Positions 11,483 to 19,208 of a DNA stretch of 64,000 bases are shown here, piece by piece. The translations under genes were made by a program, and so were the position numbers. Location: the NCBI RefSeq assembly GCF_036226525.1, contig NZ_CP108487.1, positions 6,696,001-6,760,000 of the forward strand, read 5' to 3'. The notes below the pieces were generated by a model that ran no database searches, was not told the origin of the DNA, and saw nothing but the letters and a program-made list of their open reading frames with translations. The number at the start of each line of letters is the position of its first letter. The first letter of the stretch is position 1. The DNA comes from Kribbella sp. NBC_01245. Lineage in GTDB: Bacteria > Actinomycetota > Actinomycetes > Propionibacteriales > Kribbellaceae.

Positions 11483-12597
11483 CGGTGTCCGATTTCGAGC
11501 AGCTCTACTCGGCCGCGTCCCGGATGCTCGGCGCCCAGGGCTCACCGACCTGGCACGAAGACCGCTGGCCGGCCCAACGCCGAGTCACCTTCACCCAACT
11601 GGAAGCCGAACTAACCAAAGCCACCTTCCGCCCCGCCGATCCTCTGGTCCAGCCCGGCGATCCGGCTGCCGCTGGTGTTGGTGTTGGCGCTCAGGGTGGT
11701 GACCGCGTTGGCGATCCGAACCACGATGAGCCGGTACTCGTCGCTGATCCGGCCGACGTGGCCGATCCGGCGCTCGGCCTGGTGACGATGGGCGCGCGCT
11801 TCCCGGAGGCGCTGCTCTCGCTGGCGGCGTACGTGAGCGAAGACCCCGACGGCGTGGACGAGCCGCTGGTCCTGCCCGGCCTGCTGCACACCGCGATCAC
11901 CGGCGCCGTCGACGAACTCGCCGCCCGGATCGCCCCCGGCCGCCCAACTGTTGCCATAGGCAACGAAGGCGCCGAGGCGGCCGACGCGCTACGCGAACTG
12001 GCGAACAGCCTGCGCACCGCACTAGGCCTCCCACCCGGCGTACCCCGCCGGATCCTGGTCAACGCACACCCCGTCGCCGCCGACGCCGCCGCACACGAAC
12101 GCCTCGCCGCCTTCGCGAAAACCGCCGCGGACGCCGTACCGGCACCTGACGAACTCGGCGACGACTTCTCCGTCCGGTACGACGTAGCCGTCGCGGCAGC
12201 CGACCTACGCGCCCTCATCGCAGGCGAAGACGTCCCCGCCTGGCGCGAGCGCCAACCCGGAATCGACCCATCGCGCCATCTCGTCACGGCCTACCGCTGG
12301 GAAGGCGCCGACGGCCGCCCGGTCGACCTCGCCGACTGGGCCGCGGAACTACGCCAAGCCCTGGCGACCTCGGAAGCCCCCTGGCGCCCGTCCCCCGAGC
12401 ACCCCCTCCCGACGGAATCGGCCGACCGCAGCTGGCTCCTCTACCCGAAACGCCAAGCCCTCGTCACCGCCGACCTCCTCGACGAACTGGCCGCTCGCCT
12501 AACCCCCGGCACCACCACCGGTCTAATCCACTTCACGTCCTACCCCCTCCACCACTACCTCACCCACACCCTCCGCACCCCCACCACGGAGCTCTAA
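11479..12597 (+). CDS. Unrecognised partner of AbiEi A, candidate toxin, with an inverted-looking internal segment
   Basis: 372 aa, no domain recognised. The ATG at 11479 overlaps the antitoxin stop by four bases, so the two are made together. It has no KGG...DID nucleotidyltransferase signature, unlike the partner of paralogue B. Codon statistics are odd. From 11479 to about 11640 and from about 11780 to the end the plus strand shows normal G/C third positions. Between them the third positions are T-rich while nearly all first positions are G/C, the pattern expected if this piece encodes protein on the minus strand. The plus reading there (Gly/Asp/Pro/Val-rich) looks like a shadow, whereas the minus reading (RISDEYRLIVVRIANAV) looks like natural helix. 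The gene may be damaged by a small inversion, or the segment may be invertible. Confidence 0.55.
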   Translation: MTVSDFEQLYSAASRMLGAQGSPTWHEDRWPAQRRVTFTQLEAELTKATFRPADPLVQPGDPAAAGVGVGAQGGDRVGDPNHDEPVLVADPADVADPALGLVTMGARFPEALLSLAAYVSEDPDGVDEPLVLPGLLHTAITGAVDELAARIAPGRPTVAIGNEGAEAADALRELANSLRTALGLPPGVPRRILVNAHPVAADAAAHERLAAFAKTAADAVPAPDELGDDFSVRYDVAVAAADLRALIAGEDVPAWRERQPGIDPSRHLVTAYRWEGADGRPVDLADWAAELRQALATSEAPWRPSPEHPLPTESADRSWLLYPKRQALVTADLLDELAARLTPGTTTGLIHFTSYPLHHYLTHTLRTPTTEL

Positions 12598-12602
12598 CTC
12601 CT

Positions 12603-12869
12603 CCGTTCATCGGTCCCTTGTGACGCGGCGTGTCGCGCATCATCGGTCCCTTGTGACCAAAGGCGAGGGCCTACCGCACTTTGCATTCATTCGTCGGAAT
12701 CCGCCCTCAGCCGTCGCCTGCCTGTGTGGGGTCCGCTGAGCTGTGAGGGCGGATTCCGACGAATGAATGCAAAGTGGAGGGTGCCGGCCCGCCGTTGTGG
12801 GAGACCGTGCGTTGGTCACAAGGGACCGATGAATGCCGACACGCCGCGTCACAAGGGCCCGATGAACGG
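12603..12869. repeat. 267-bp nested palindrome between the convergent AbiEi operons
   Basis: Two inverted repeats, one inside the other. The inner one is perfect, 32 bp (12677-12708 with 12745-12776), and is a copy of the repeat family also found near 50.2, 57.8, 59.4 and 60.7 kb. The outer one pairs 12603-12660 with 12812-12869 over 58 bases with few mismatches, and each outer arm contains the word ATCGGKCCCTTGTGAC twice. It occupies almost all of the 323-base gap between two converging genes. The frames that cross it are repeat artefacts. Probably acts as a bidirectional terminator or cruciform. Confidence 0.9.
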
Positions 12870-12920
12870 GATACAAGGGAGGCGGCGGCGTGGCGCGGTT
12901 GGGCGAGCGGGAGGGAGGGG

Positions 12921-15428
12921 TTAGCGGTCGAGGGTGCGGTCGGGGGGGTTGGGCGCGTTGCGGTGGGTACGGTCGGACTCGCCGGCACCCGGGCCAGTGG
13001 CGGTGGTTTGGGTGGGGGCGGCTGAGGGGGAGCCCGACTGGAGGAAGCGCGCCATGTCTCCGGCTTCCGGTGCCTGTTCTGGTGTTGGCTCGGTCTTCAC
13101 GGAGTGGCCGGCTTCGGCGCTTTGGGTGGGTGCGACGGTTGTGATTGTGGTGGGGCGGCGGGTTACGGGTAGGACGGCGCCGTTGGCGCCTTGTTGGGTG
13201 GAGACGTTGGCGCCGGGGTGGGCTTCGCGGGCGGCGGCGAGGAGGGCCTTGGCGCTGTTCTCGCGGGTGTAGTTCTGCAGGACGCCCTTGAGTTCGCCGG
13301 CCGCCTCCCGACGGTTCGCGTAATCCCCGCGCAGATCCTGGATCGCGCCGGCCCATACCTCAACCCGCCCGGCCTGGTCATTCCGCAGACCTTGATCCGG
13401 TACGACGCTCGCCGCCCCCAGGCGCTCGGGGATTCGGTTGCCGTCGGCAAGGAACTGCCCGACACCACTCTCGGCGTTCACCAACACCGGTACGCCGTGC
13501 GCGGCCGCCTCGGCGCCCACCAACCCGTACCCCTCGATCTTGGACGGCATCACCGCCGCGTGCGCCCACCGGTAGTCGCCGAGAAGCTCCTGCTTGTCCG
13601 GCGTATACGGCAGCAAATGCACAACTCCGGGCCGTCCGACGATCTGGTCCGCACGTTGTTGCTCGGCCTGCAGCTGATCGGGTTTGACCCCGCGCACGCG
13701 CAGCTGGATCGGCACCCCGCGATCCGCGAGTTCCTTCGTGGTGGCGAGCAGATCGTCGTACCCCTTGATGGGATCGCCCACCCGGCCACTGAACAGCAGG
13801 TTGAAGTTCTCGCCCGAAGGCGGATCGCCCACCTCGCCCAGCGTTTCCACACCCGGCACCAGCTCGTGAAAGCTCGGCGGGACCCGCGCGCCATCGGCCA
13901 TCTCGGCGCCGACGTTGGTGAGCAAGGGGCCGACGCCGACGACGATATCGGCGTTCTGTACGACGGCGGACTCGATCCGGTGCGACTCGATACCACGTTC
14001 GACTTGGCCCTGCACCTCGCCGTACTCGCGAGAGGGCATGTGCATCACGTGCGCCAGTTGGGCCGTGGGATACCAGCGGTTGCGGATCAGCATCGCCTGG
14101 TAACCCGAGAACCGGGCATGCCCGATGACCAGGTCGAACGAGCCGCGGTCGATCGGCATGCCGGGAATCTGGTCGGGCGTGCCGTTCGTGGCGACGTCGA
14201 GCAGTTGCACTCGCGCGGATTGGCCGTCGGGCGTGATCGAGACGATCTTCGCCTCGCCGTGCTCCTCGGTCTCGCCGACCGTGAGCAGGGTGACCTCCGC
14301 GTTCTCCAGACCGGCGAGGGCCTTGGTGAGATCACCACTCGCGACGGGCAGACCGCCGAGGCCCGCGCTCCGGCCGCTGGCGTGCGCGACGACCAGCACA
14401 CGCTGCTTCGGCAGTTCGGGCCCGGACACCTGGACCGAGGTCGTCTGGCCGGTCCATTGCCAGGCGTCGGGGTCCCACTTGCCGGTGGCGACCTTCGTCC
14501 GGTCGAGCAGCGGATCGAGGAAGGCCCGGGCGACCGGCTCGGCCTCCGCGAGGGTCTTGAACGGCAGACCGGGCGTCGCGCCGGCGTACTTGGCGAAACC
14601 CTCGGTCCAGGCCGGGTTCGGCCGGTAGTACTTGTTCGGCGGGCGCAGCGGTTCGCCTTGGGAAATGCGCCAGCTGAACTCTTCGTGCAGCATCGCCTGG
14701 ACGGTGCCGGCGTCCCATTCCTCGTTCGTCGCGATCATCATCACGTCGACCAGGTCCTGCACCCGGTACGGCAGGTCGCCGGTCTGGCAGGCCCATTGCC
14801 CCTGCGTACGCGGCAGGCAGTCGTCGCACTTGGTCTGCTCGGTCTTGACGCCCTGGGTGTACATGCCGGCGACCTTGTGCGCCAGCGTGTCCGTCAGCGA
14901 GATGACTCGCAGCCGCGGGTTCTCCCCGCTCGCACCGGTGGACATGATCTGCTCGGGGAACTTGATCAGCTCGGGCTCGGCCCACATCGGCCGGTCCCGC
15001 GGCGGCGCCAGATCGACGCTCACCTCACCGATCTCGCGCCCGCCGATGAAGGCCTTGTGCTTCAGCCGGGCGCCCGCGCCGTGCTGGAGCTCGCCGTCGT
15101 ACTCCAGCTGGAAGGTCAGATGGTCGTCCAGGTCCAGCTCCAGCGCGCTGGTGTAGTTGCCGACCATCGTGTCCCGCGAGGCGCCCGGCATACCGACCAT
15201 GTCGATATCGCTGGTGGAGCGGCCGTTCTCCCACCGCGCGAGCAGGGTCTGACCGCCCTTGACCATCCAGGCGTCGGGATTGGCCGTGAACTGGCGGGCC
15301 ATCACCCGCTGCAGGACGAACTGCTGGAATTCCGCCTCCGAGCTGGTGCCGCGGCGCTCAGCGGTCTGGCGGACGCGCGCAGTCAGCTCGCGGTAGAACG
15401 CGGCGGCCTTCAGGGGATCACTGCTCAT
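12921..15428 (-). CDS. AbiEii-type nucleotidyltransferase fused to a GT4 glycosyltransferase
   Basis: 835 aa, two enzymes in one chain. Residues 1-310 are AbiEii/MenT-like: KGG at 57-59, the metal-binding DID at 74-76, DTLAHKVAG (180-188) and RVQDLVD (222-228), so all core toxin motifs remain, plus a CDDC...C cluster at 201-214. Residues about 343-730 form a GT-B glycosyltransferase of the GT4 type: a glycine-rich N-terminal loop (GLGGLP, 357-361), FSGRVGDPIKGYDDLL (547-561) and the E-x7-E signature EGYGLVGAE (632-640) for the nucleotide-sugar. A Pro/Thr/Gln-rich disordered tail fills 750-835. Its ATG overlaps the stop of the AbiEi gene upstream (ATGA). Family knowledge: AbiEii transfers NMPs onto tRNA or protein and AbiEi neutralises it. 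A sugar-transferring second activity is inferred; I know of no described toxin with this architecture. Confidence 0.8.
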   Translation of the reverse strand: MSSDPLKAAAFYRELTARVRQTAERRGTSSEAEFQQFVLQRVMARQFTANPDAWMVKGGQTLLARWENGRSTSDIDMVGMPGASRDTMVGNYTSALELDLDDHLTFQLEYDGELQHGAGARLKHKAFIGGREIGEVSVDLAPPRDRPMWAEPELIKFPEQIMSTGASGENPRLRVISLTDTLAHKVAGMYTQGVKTEQTKCDDCLPRTQGQWACQTGDLPYRVQDLVDVMMIATNEEWDAGTVQAMLHEEFSWRISQGEPLRPPNKYYRPNPAWTEGFAKYAGATPGLPFKTLAEAEPVARAFLDPLLDRTKVATGKWDPDAWQWTGQTTSVQVSGPELPKQRVLVVAHASGRSAGLGGLPVASGDLTKALAGLENAEVTLLTVGETEEHGEAKIVSITPDGQSARVQLLDVATNGTPDQIPGMPIDRGSFDLVIGHARFSGYQAMLIRNRWYPTAQLAHVMHMPSREYGEVQGQVERGIESHRIESAVVQNADIVVGVGPLLTNVGAEMADGARVPPSFHELVPGVETLGEVGDPPSGENFNLLFSGRVGDPIKGYDDLLATTKELADRGVPIQLRVRGVKPDQLQAEQQRADQIVGRPGVVHLLPYTPDKQELLGDYRWAHAAVMPSKIEGYGLVGAEAAAHGVPVLVNAESGVGQFLADGNRIPERLGAASVVPDQGLRNDQAGRVEVWAGAIQDLRGDYANRREAAGELKGVLQNYTRENSAKALLAAAREAHPGANVSTQQGANGAVLPVTRRPTTITTVAPTQSAEAGHSVKTEPTPEQAPEAGDMARFLQSGSPSAAPTQTTATGPGAGESDRTHRNAPNPPDRTLDR

Positions 15429-16228
15429 ACCCGCTCGGTCCTCCCGACGATCTCCGCGGCGAGCGCGCGGACGGTCTCCTCACTCACCCGATCACCCGCG
15501 GGCACCGCGGCGAGCGCAAGGGCGAGGGCGCGCGCGGTCTCGGTCACCCGATCGCCGAGTACGACGGAGGTGAACGCGCGCTGGTTCCGGACGGACAGGC
15601 TCGACGGATTGAGCTCGGGCAGGAAGTACCCTGCGAACTCCGGGCCCTCCGGCGGGAACTCGTGGTGCTCCGCCAGCGGCACCAGGTCGTCGTACAGCCG
15701 CGCCAGATCGACGGCATCCCGCAGTACGGCGTCGGTGAGCGCGCCTCGCACCTCGCCGTGGTCGGTGTGGCTGCGCACGAGGTCGAGAATGGTCCGGTGC
15801 GGCGTCGTGACGGTCACGCCGCCGAGCACCATCACGTCCTCGGCCGGGAGCTCGGCCTGGTTGACCTCGATGGCTCGCGGAAACCGTCCGGTGGGCGTCG
15901 TCGGCGTCAGGAAGGTGGTGGTGGGAGCGGCGACCGCGCCCAGGCCGTGCAGCCGGGCAGCGGAGCCCTGGGAGAGTACGGCGTCCGCGGCCGGGCGTTC
16001 GGCGGCGAAGCGCGCGGGTTGCAGCGAGAGCCAGGCGGCGTACGGGTAAGCGAAGCGCGGAGCGAACGGGCTGGACGTGAGTTGGTGGACGTCCCAGTCG
16101 AGTTCGAAGAGGAGACCGACGCCGGCCAGACGTTCGAGCTCGGCCCGGTCTATACCAATCCGGGCCGCTTGTTCGCCGGTCACAAGGCCGGACTGCCCGG
16201 CCGCCAAAGAGGTGAGTTGCTGAAGCAC
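15425..16228 (-). CDS. AbiEi-type antitoxin, paralogue B
   Basis: Antitoxin partner of the AbiEii-glycosyltransferase fusion. N-terminal winged helix (SLAAGQSGLVTGEQAARIGI), then the AbiEi C-terminal domain with FAYPYAAWLSL, VTTPHRTILDLVRSHTDH and GYFLPELN, matching paralogue A along most of its length. I place the start at the GTG at 16228, giving 267 aa, exactly the length of paralogue A. A GTG at 16258 in the same frame would add ten residues but lies inside the left arm of a 164-bp palindrome. The TGA overlaps the fusion's ATG. The palindrome immediately upstream is a candidate operator for autorepression, which AbiEi-family proteins perform through inverted repeats. Confidence 0.8.
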   Translation of the reverse strand: MLQQLTSLAAGQSGLVTGEQAARIGIDRAELERLAGVGLLFELDWDVHQLTSSPFAPRFAYPYAAWLSLQPARFAAERPAADAVLSQGSAARLHGLGAVAAPTTTFLTPTTPTGRFPRAIEVNQAELPAEDVMVLGGVTVTTPHRTILDLVRSHTDHGEVRGALTDAVLRDAVDLARLYDDLVPLAEHHEFPPEGPEFAGYFLPELNPSSLSVRNQRAFTSVVLGDRVTETARALALALAAVPAGDRVSEETVRALAAEIVGRTERV

Positions 16229-16232
16229 CTCT

Positions 16233-16396
16233 AGTGGTCCGTGTTCGGGGTGGTTCACCGCTCACCGGCGCCCAGGCACGCACCTCGCTGCGTTGGAGAA
16301 GCAGCCACGATAAAGAGCATCGAGGCAGCTTCTCCGCCTTGCGATGCACGCACCTGGACACCGGTGAGCGGCAAACCACCCCGAACACGGACCACT
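16233..16396. repeat. 164-bp imperfect palindrome at the 5' end of the abiEi B gene
   Basis: Arms of about 70-80 bases pair with few mismatches: the outer 22 bases (16233-16254, ending in GGGGTGGTT) match the complement of 16375-16396 exactly, and pairing continues through CCGCTCACCGG and AGAAGC towards the centre near 16315. It begins five bases upstream of the preferred antitoxin start and ends 100 bases before the next plus-strand gene. It could be an operator, a leader hairpin or a mobile palindrome. Confidence 0.9.
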
Positions 16397-16495
16397 GACA
16401 TCGAACTCCCGTCTCGACCCCGCGGAATTGGCTCGGGAAACCCTACTCCGGCAAACGTTCAAGACACGCGGGCCGGCAGTGCCTACGTTCGCCGT

Positions 16496-16879
16496 ATGAA
16501 TGTTCGCTCGCAGCCGATGATCGCCGTGTCCGACGTACCGAGGAGCAGTGCGTGGTACCAGCTGGTCCTGGGGGTTTCGAGTGGTCATGGTGGGACGGAG
16601 TACGAACAGCTGCGGTCTGACGGTGTGCTGGTTCTGCAGCTGCATCGCCTCGAGACCGAGCATCACCACGGGACGATCCGGGATCCGGGCCTGCCGGTTG
16701 GGAACGGCGTTGCGCTCTGGTTCGAGGTGGACGATCTGGACGCCGCCGTGCGACGTGCCGAAAAGGCGGGAGTGCAGGTCGACAGGGCGCTTCATCACAA
16801 TCCGATGGCAGATCACCGAGAGCTTTGGCTTCGTGACGCAGACGGCTATCTTGTGGTGCTCGCTGATCAGGTCGCTTGA
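16496..16879 (+). CDS. VOC-superfamily (glyoxalase/dioxygenase fold) protein
   Basis: 127 aa, one pair of beta-alpha-beta-beta-beta modules as in the vicinal oxygen chelate superfamily. Typical features: MIAVSDVPRSSAWYQLVLG at the start, ALWFEVDDLDAAVRRAEKAG in the middle, and RELWLRDADGYLVVLAD at the end, with the C-terminal D/E-P-D-G-type turn. Such proteins include glyoxalases, antibiotic-binding resistance proteins and many unknowns; the substrate cannot be told. The ATG at 16496 fits the family N-terminus; the frame's upstream extension runs through the palindrome and is not real. It stands alone, divergent from the AbiEi B operon. Confidence 0.8.
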   Translation: MNVRSQPMIAVSDVPRSSAWYQLVLGVSSGHGGTEYEQLRSDGVLVLQLHRLETEHHHGTIRDPGLPVGNGVALWFEVDDLDAAVRRAEKAGVQVDRALHHNPMADHRELWLRDADGYLVVLADQVA

Positions 16880-17035
16880 CCTGACCCTGTGACCGACCCT
16901 GGCAGGGACATTTCGGCGACTGGACGGCGTGGGAAGTTGCCATCTCCCGATTGCGGGATCACCCGTGGCGACTTGGCTCGTTGTAGGAGCGTGAGTGCGC
17001 ATGGTGACCCCGGGCTGTCGTAGATGGGGCCGTTG

Positions 17036-19129
17036 ATGGAATCATCTCTTCGCATGGACGCCCCGCGTCTGCCTATGACCCAGGAACCGGTCGTTGACGC
17101 CGGTTCCTTTGGCGTGCGGCAGGCAGGCGGGGTGCTCGAGCGCGCTCAACGGATAGCGGACACCCTGCGCGAGCAGGCCGAGCGGGAGAACGACGCCGCC
17201 CGGGAGAAGGCCGACCGGTTGATGGCGCAGGCGGAGCGGGTGCATCGCGATGCCGAGGCGGCCGCGGCGAAGGTCCGGGCCGACGCGGACGCGGACGCCG
17301 AGCACGTGCGTGCAGAGGTCGCGGCGGAGATCGCCCGGCTGCAGGCGGCGGCGGAAGCCGAGATCCAGCAGATTCGCGGCGAAGCCGAAACGTATTCCGA
17401 CAACATGCGCGAAGAGGTCGCGACCAAGATCGCGCGGATGCAGACGACCGCGGACGCCGAAATCCAGCAGATTCGCGGCGAGGCCGACACCTACGCCGAG
17501 CAGGCCCGCGCCGAGGCGGACGCCTACTCCGGCGAGACCCGCCACGCCGCCGACACGTACGTCGAGCAGGTGCGCGCCGAGGTCACGGCCGAGATCGACC
17601 AGTTGCGAGCCGAGGTGATCGCGGAGGTCGCGAAGCTGCGGGCTGACGCGGACGCCGAGGTCAAGGCGCTTCGGGCGGAGGCAGCGGCCGAGGTCAAGCA
17701 GTTGCGGGCGGAGGCGACGGCCGAGGTCGAGGCGTTGCGGGCCGGCGTCGGGGCGGAGGCCGACCGGGTCAAGGGCGAGGCAGCGGCGGAGGCCGCGAAG
17801 GTCCGGAAGGACGCCGAGGCGGCCGCGAAGCAGTTGCAGCACGAGGCCCACGCGATGCGGGCCAAGGCCGCGCAGGACCGCGAGATGGCCAAGGAGACGG
17901 TCGAATCCGCGAGTCGCGAGGCGCAGGAGCTGGTCAAGGACGCAGGGGAGCAGGCCGCCCTGGTCTCGCAGGCGGCGCTCAACACCGAGGCCGAGTTGAT
18001 CGCCCGGGCAGAGTCCGAGGGCGCGGAGCTCCGGGCCGCCGCGGAGCAGGAGGCCGAGACCGTTCGTGAGCGGTCCCGGATCGAGATCGCCGCGGCCCAT
18101 GCCGAGATGGAGCGGTTGCGGGGCGAGTCGCTGGCGGAGGTGGACCGCCGGACCGCCGAGCTCGAGGAGACCGAGCGGGCCCGGCTGGCCGCGATCTCGG
18201 TCGAGGTCGAGCGGATCCGTGCCGAGGCGACCGCGGAGCTGGCCGAAAAACGAGCCGAGGCCCAAGCGGAGAACGAGCGGCTGATGGCCGACGCGAAGGC
18301 GCAGGCCAAGCTGGTGATCGACGAGGCCGAGGCCCAGCGTCGTACGGCGGCTGCCGAGGCACGTCGCATCGTCGACGAGGCGAACGAGAGTGCCGAGGGC
18401 CAGCTGGCCGCCGCCGCGGAGCAGGCCAAGGCCTCGCAAGAGGCGATCGAGAAGCTGCTGGTCTCGGCCGAGCAGGACGCCGAGGCCACCCGCGAGGAGG
18501 CCCGCACGCATGCCGGGGAGATCGTCCGCCAGCGCCGGGCACACCTGCGCCGCGTGGTCGGCCGCACCACCAGCCGGCTGAAGGACACCCAACTCGCCAT
18601 CGCCGCGGAGAATGCCGAGCTGACCGCCCGGGCCGAGGCCGCGTTGACCGAGGCCCACGCCGAGGCGGAGACCGCGCTGACCGAGGCCCGCGATCACGCG
18701 GCCCGGATCAAGGCCGAGGCCGAGGCGATCACCGAGGGCGCGGCCGAGCGGGCCGAGGCCGCCGCGAAGGAGATCGTCGACCGCGCCAACCGCCGGCAGA
18801 CCGAGGCGGAGTCCAGCGCCCGGGTGCTGCGCGAGCAGGCCGCGGACGATCTGGCCAAGGCGCAGCGGCAGTCCCATGACCTGTTGCGCAAGTCCCGGGC
18901 GGAGGCGATGCAGATCGAGGCACAGGCCCGTGCACACGCCGACGAACTTCGCGCCCAGGCCCGAAAACACCTCGCCGACGCCGAGGCGAGGGTCGCGACG
19001 CTGAACCAGCGACGCGACGAGATCACCAAGGAACTGACACAGTTGTCCGGTGTGATCGAGGCACTCGCTGTCCCTGGACTCCATCTTGGTGGTGGAATGT
19101 CGGGGCAAGAGGGTTCCACGGGGGAATGA
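17036..19129 (+). CDS. Scy-like long coiled-coil cytoskeletal protein (polar growth)
   Basis: About 697 aa, almost entirely alpha-helical coiled coil rich in Ala, Glu, Arg with 11- and 7-residue periodicities (for example IQQIRGEAETY at two places, repeated AEVxxLRAEA units from 150 to 260). No enzyme motif, no membrane segment. Followed 79 bases later by a FilP-like gene, the same order as scy-filP in Streptomyces, where Scy organises the polarisome with DivIVA. It is much shorter than Streptomyces Scy (about 1300 aa). Start is uncertain: ATG at 17024, 17036 and 17054 are all in frame; 17036 has a GGGG eight bases upstream. A hairpin (19132-19139 with 19153-19160) sits in the gap to filP. 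Confidence 0.7.
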   Translation: MESSLRMDAPRLPMTQEPVVDAGSFGVRQAGGVLERAQRIADTLREQAERENDAAREKADRLMAQAERVHRDAEAAAAKVRADADADAEHVRAEVAAEIARLQAAAEAEIQQIRGEAETYSDNMREEVATKIARMQTTADAEIQQIRGEADTYAEQARAEADAYSGETRHAADTYVEQVRAEVTAEIDQLRAEVIAEVAKLRADADAEVKALRAEAAAEVKQLRAEATAEVEALRAGVGAEADRVKGEAAAEAAKVRKDAEAAAKQLQHEAHAMRAKAAQDREMAKETVESASREAQELVKDAGEQAALVSQAALNTEAELIARAESEGAELRAAAEQEAETVRERSRIEIAAAHAEMERLRGESLAEVDRRTAELEETERARLAAISVEVERIRAEATAELAEKRAEAQAENERLMADAKAQAKLVIDEAEAQRRTAAAEARRIVDEANESAEGQLAAAAEQAKASQEAIEKLLVSAEQDAEATREEARTHAGEIVRQRRAHLRRVVGRTTSRLKDTQLAIAAENAELTARAEAALTEAHAEAETALTEARDHAARIKAEAEAITEGAAERAEAAAKEIVDRANRRQTEAESSARVLREQAADDLAKAQRQSHDLLRKSRAEAMQIEAQARAHADELRAQARKHLADAEARVATLNQRRDEITKELTQLSGVIEALAVPGLHLGGGMSGQEGSTGE

Positions 19130-19208
19130 AAGACGAGGACGTGACAGCCGGATCCTCGTCAGTGACAATGTGTGATCCACCCACCCACCGAAGTGAGCAT
19201 CAGAAGAC

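Noticed and set aside
12598-12920. Promoter or small RNA gene between the convergent AbiEi operons
   Set aside because: The interval is almost fully accounted for by two nested inverted repeats, and both flanking genes end here.
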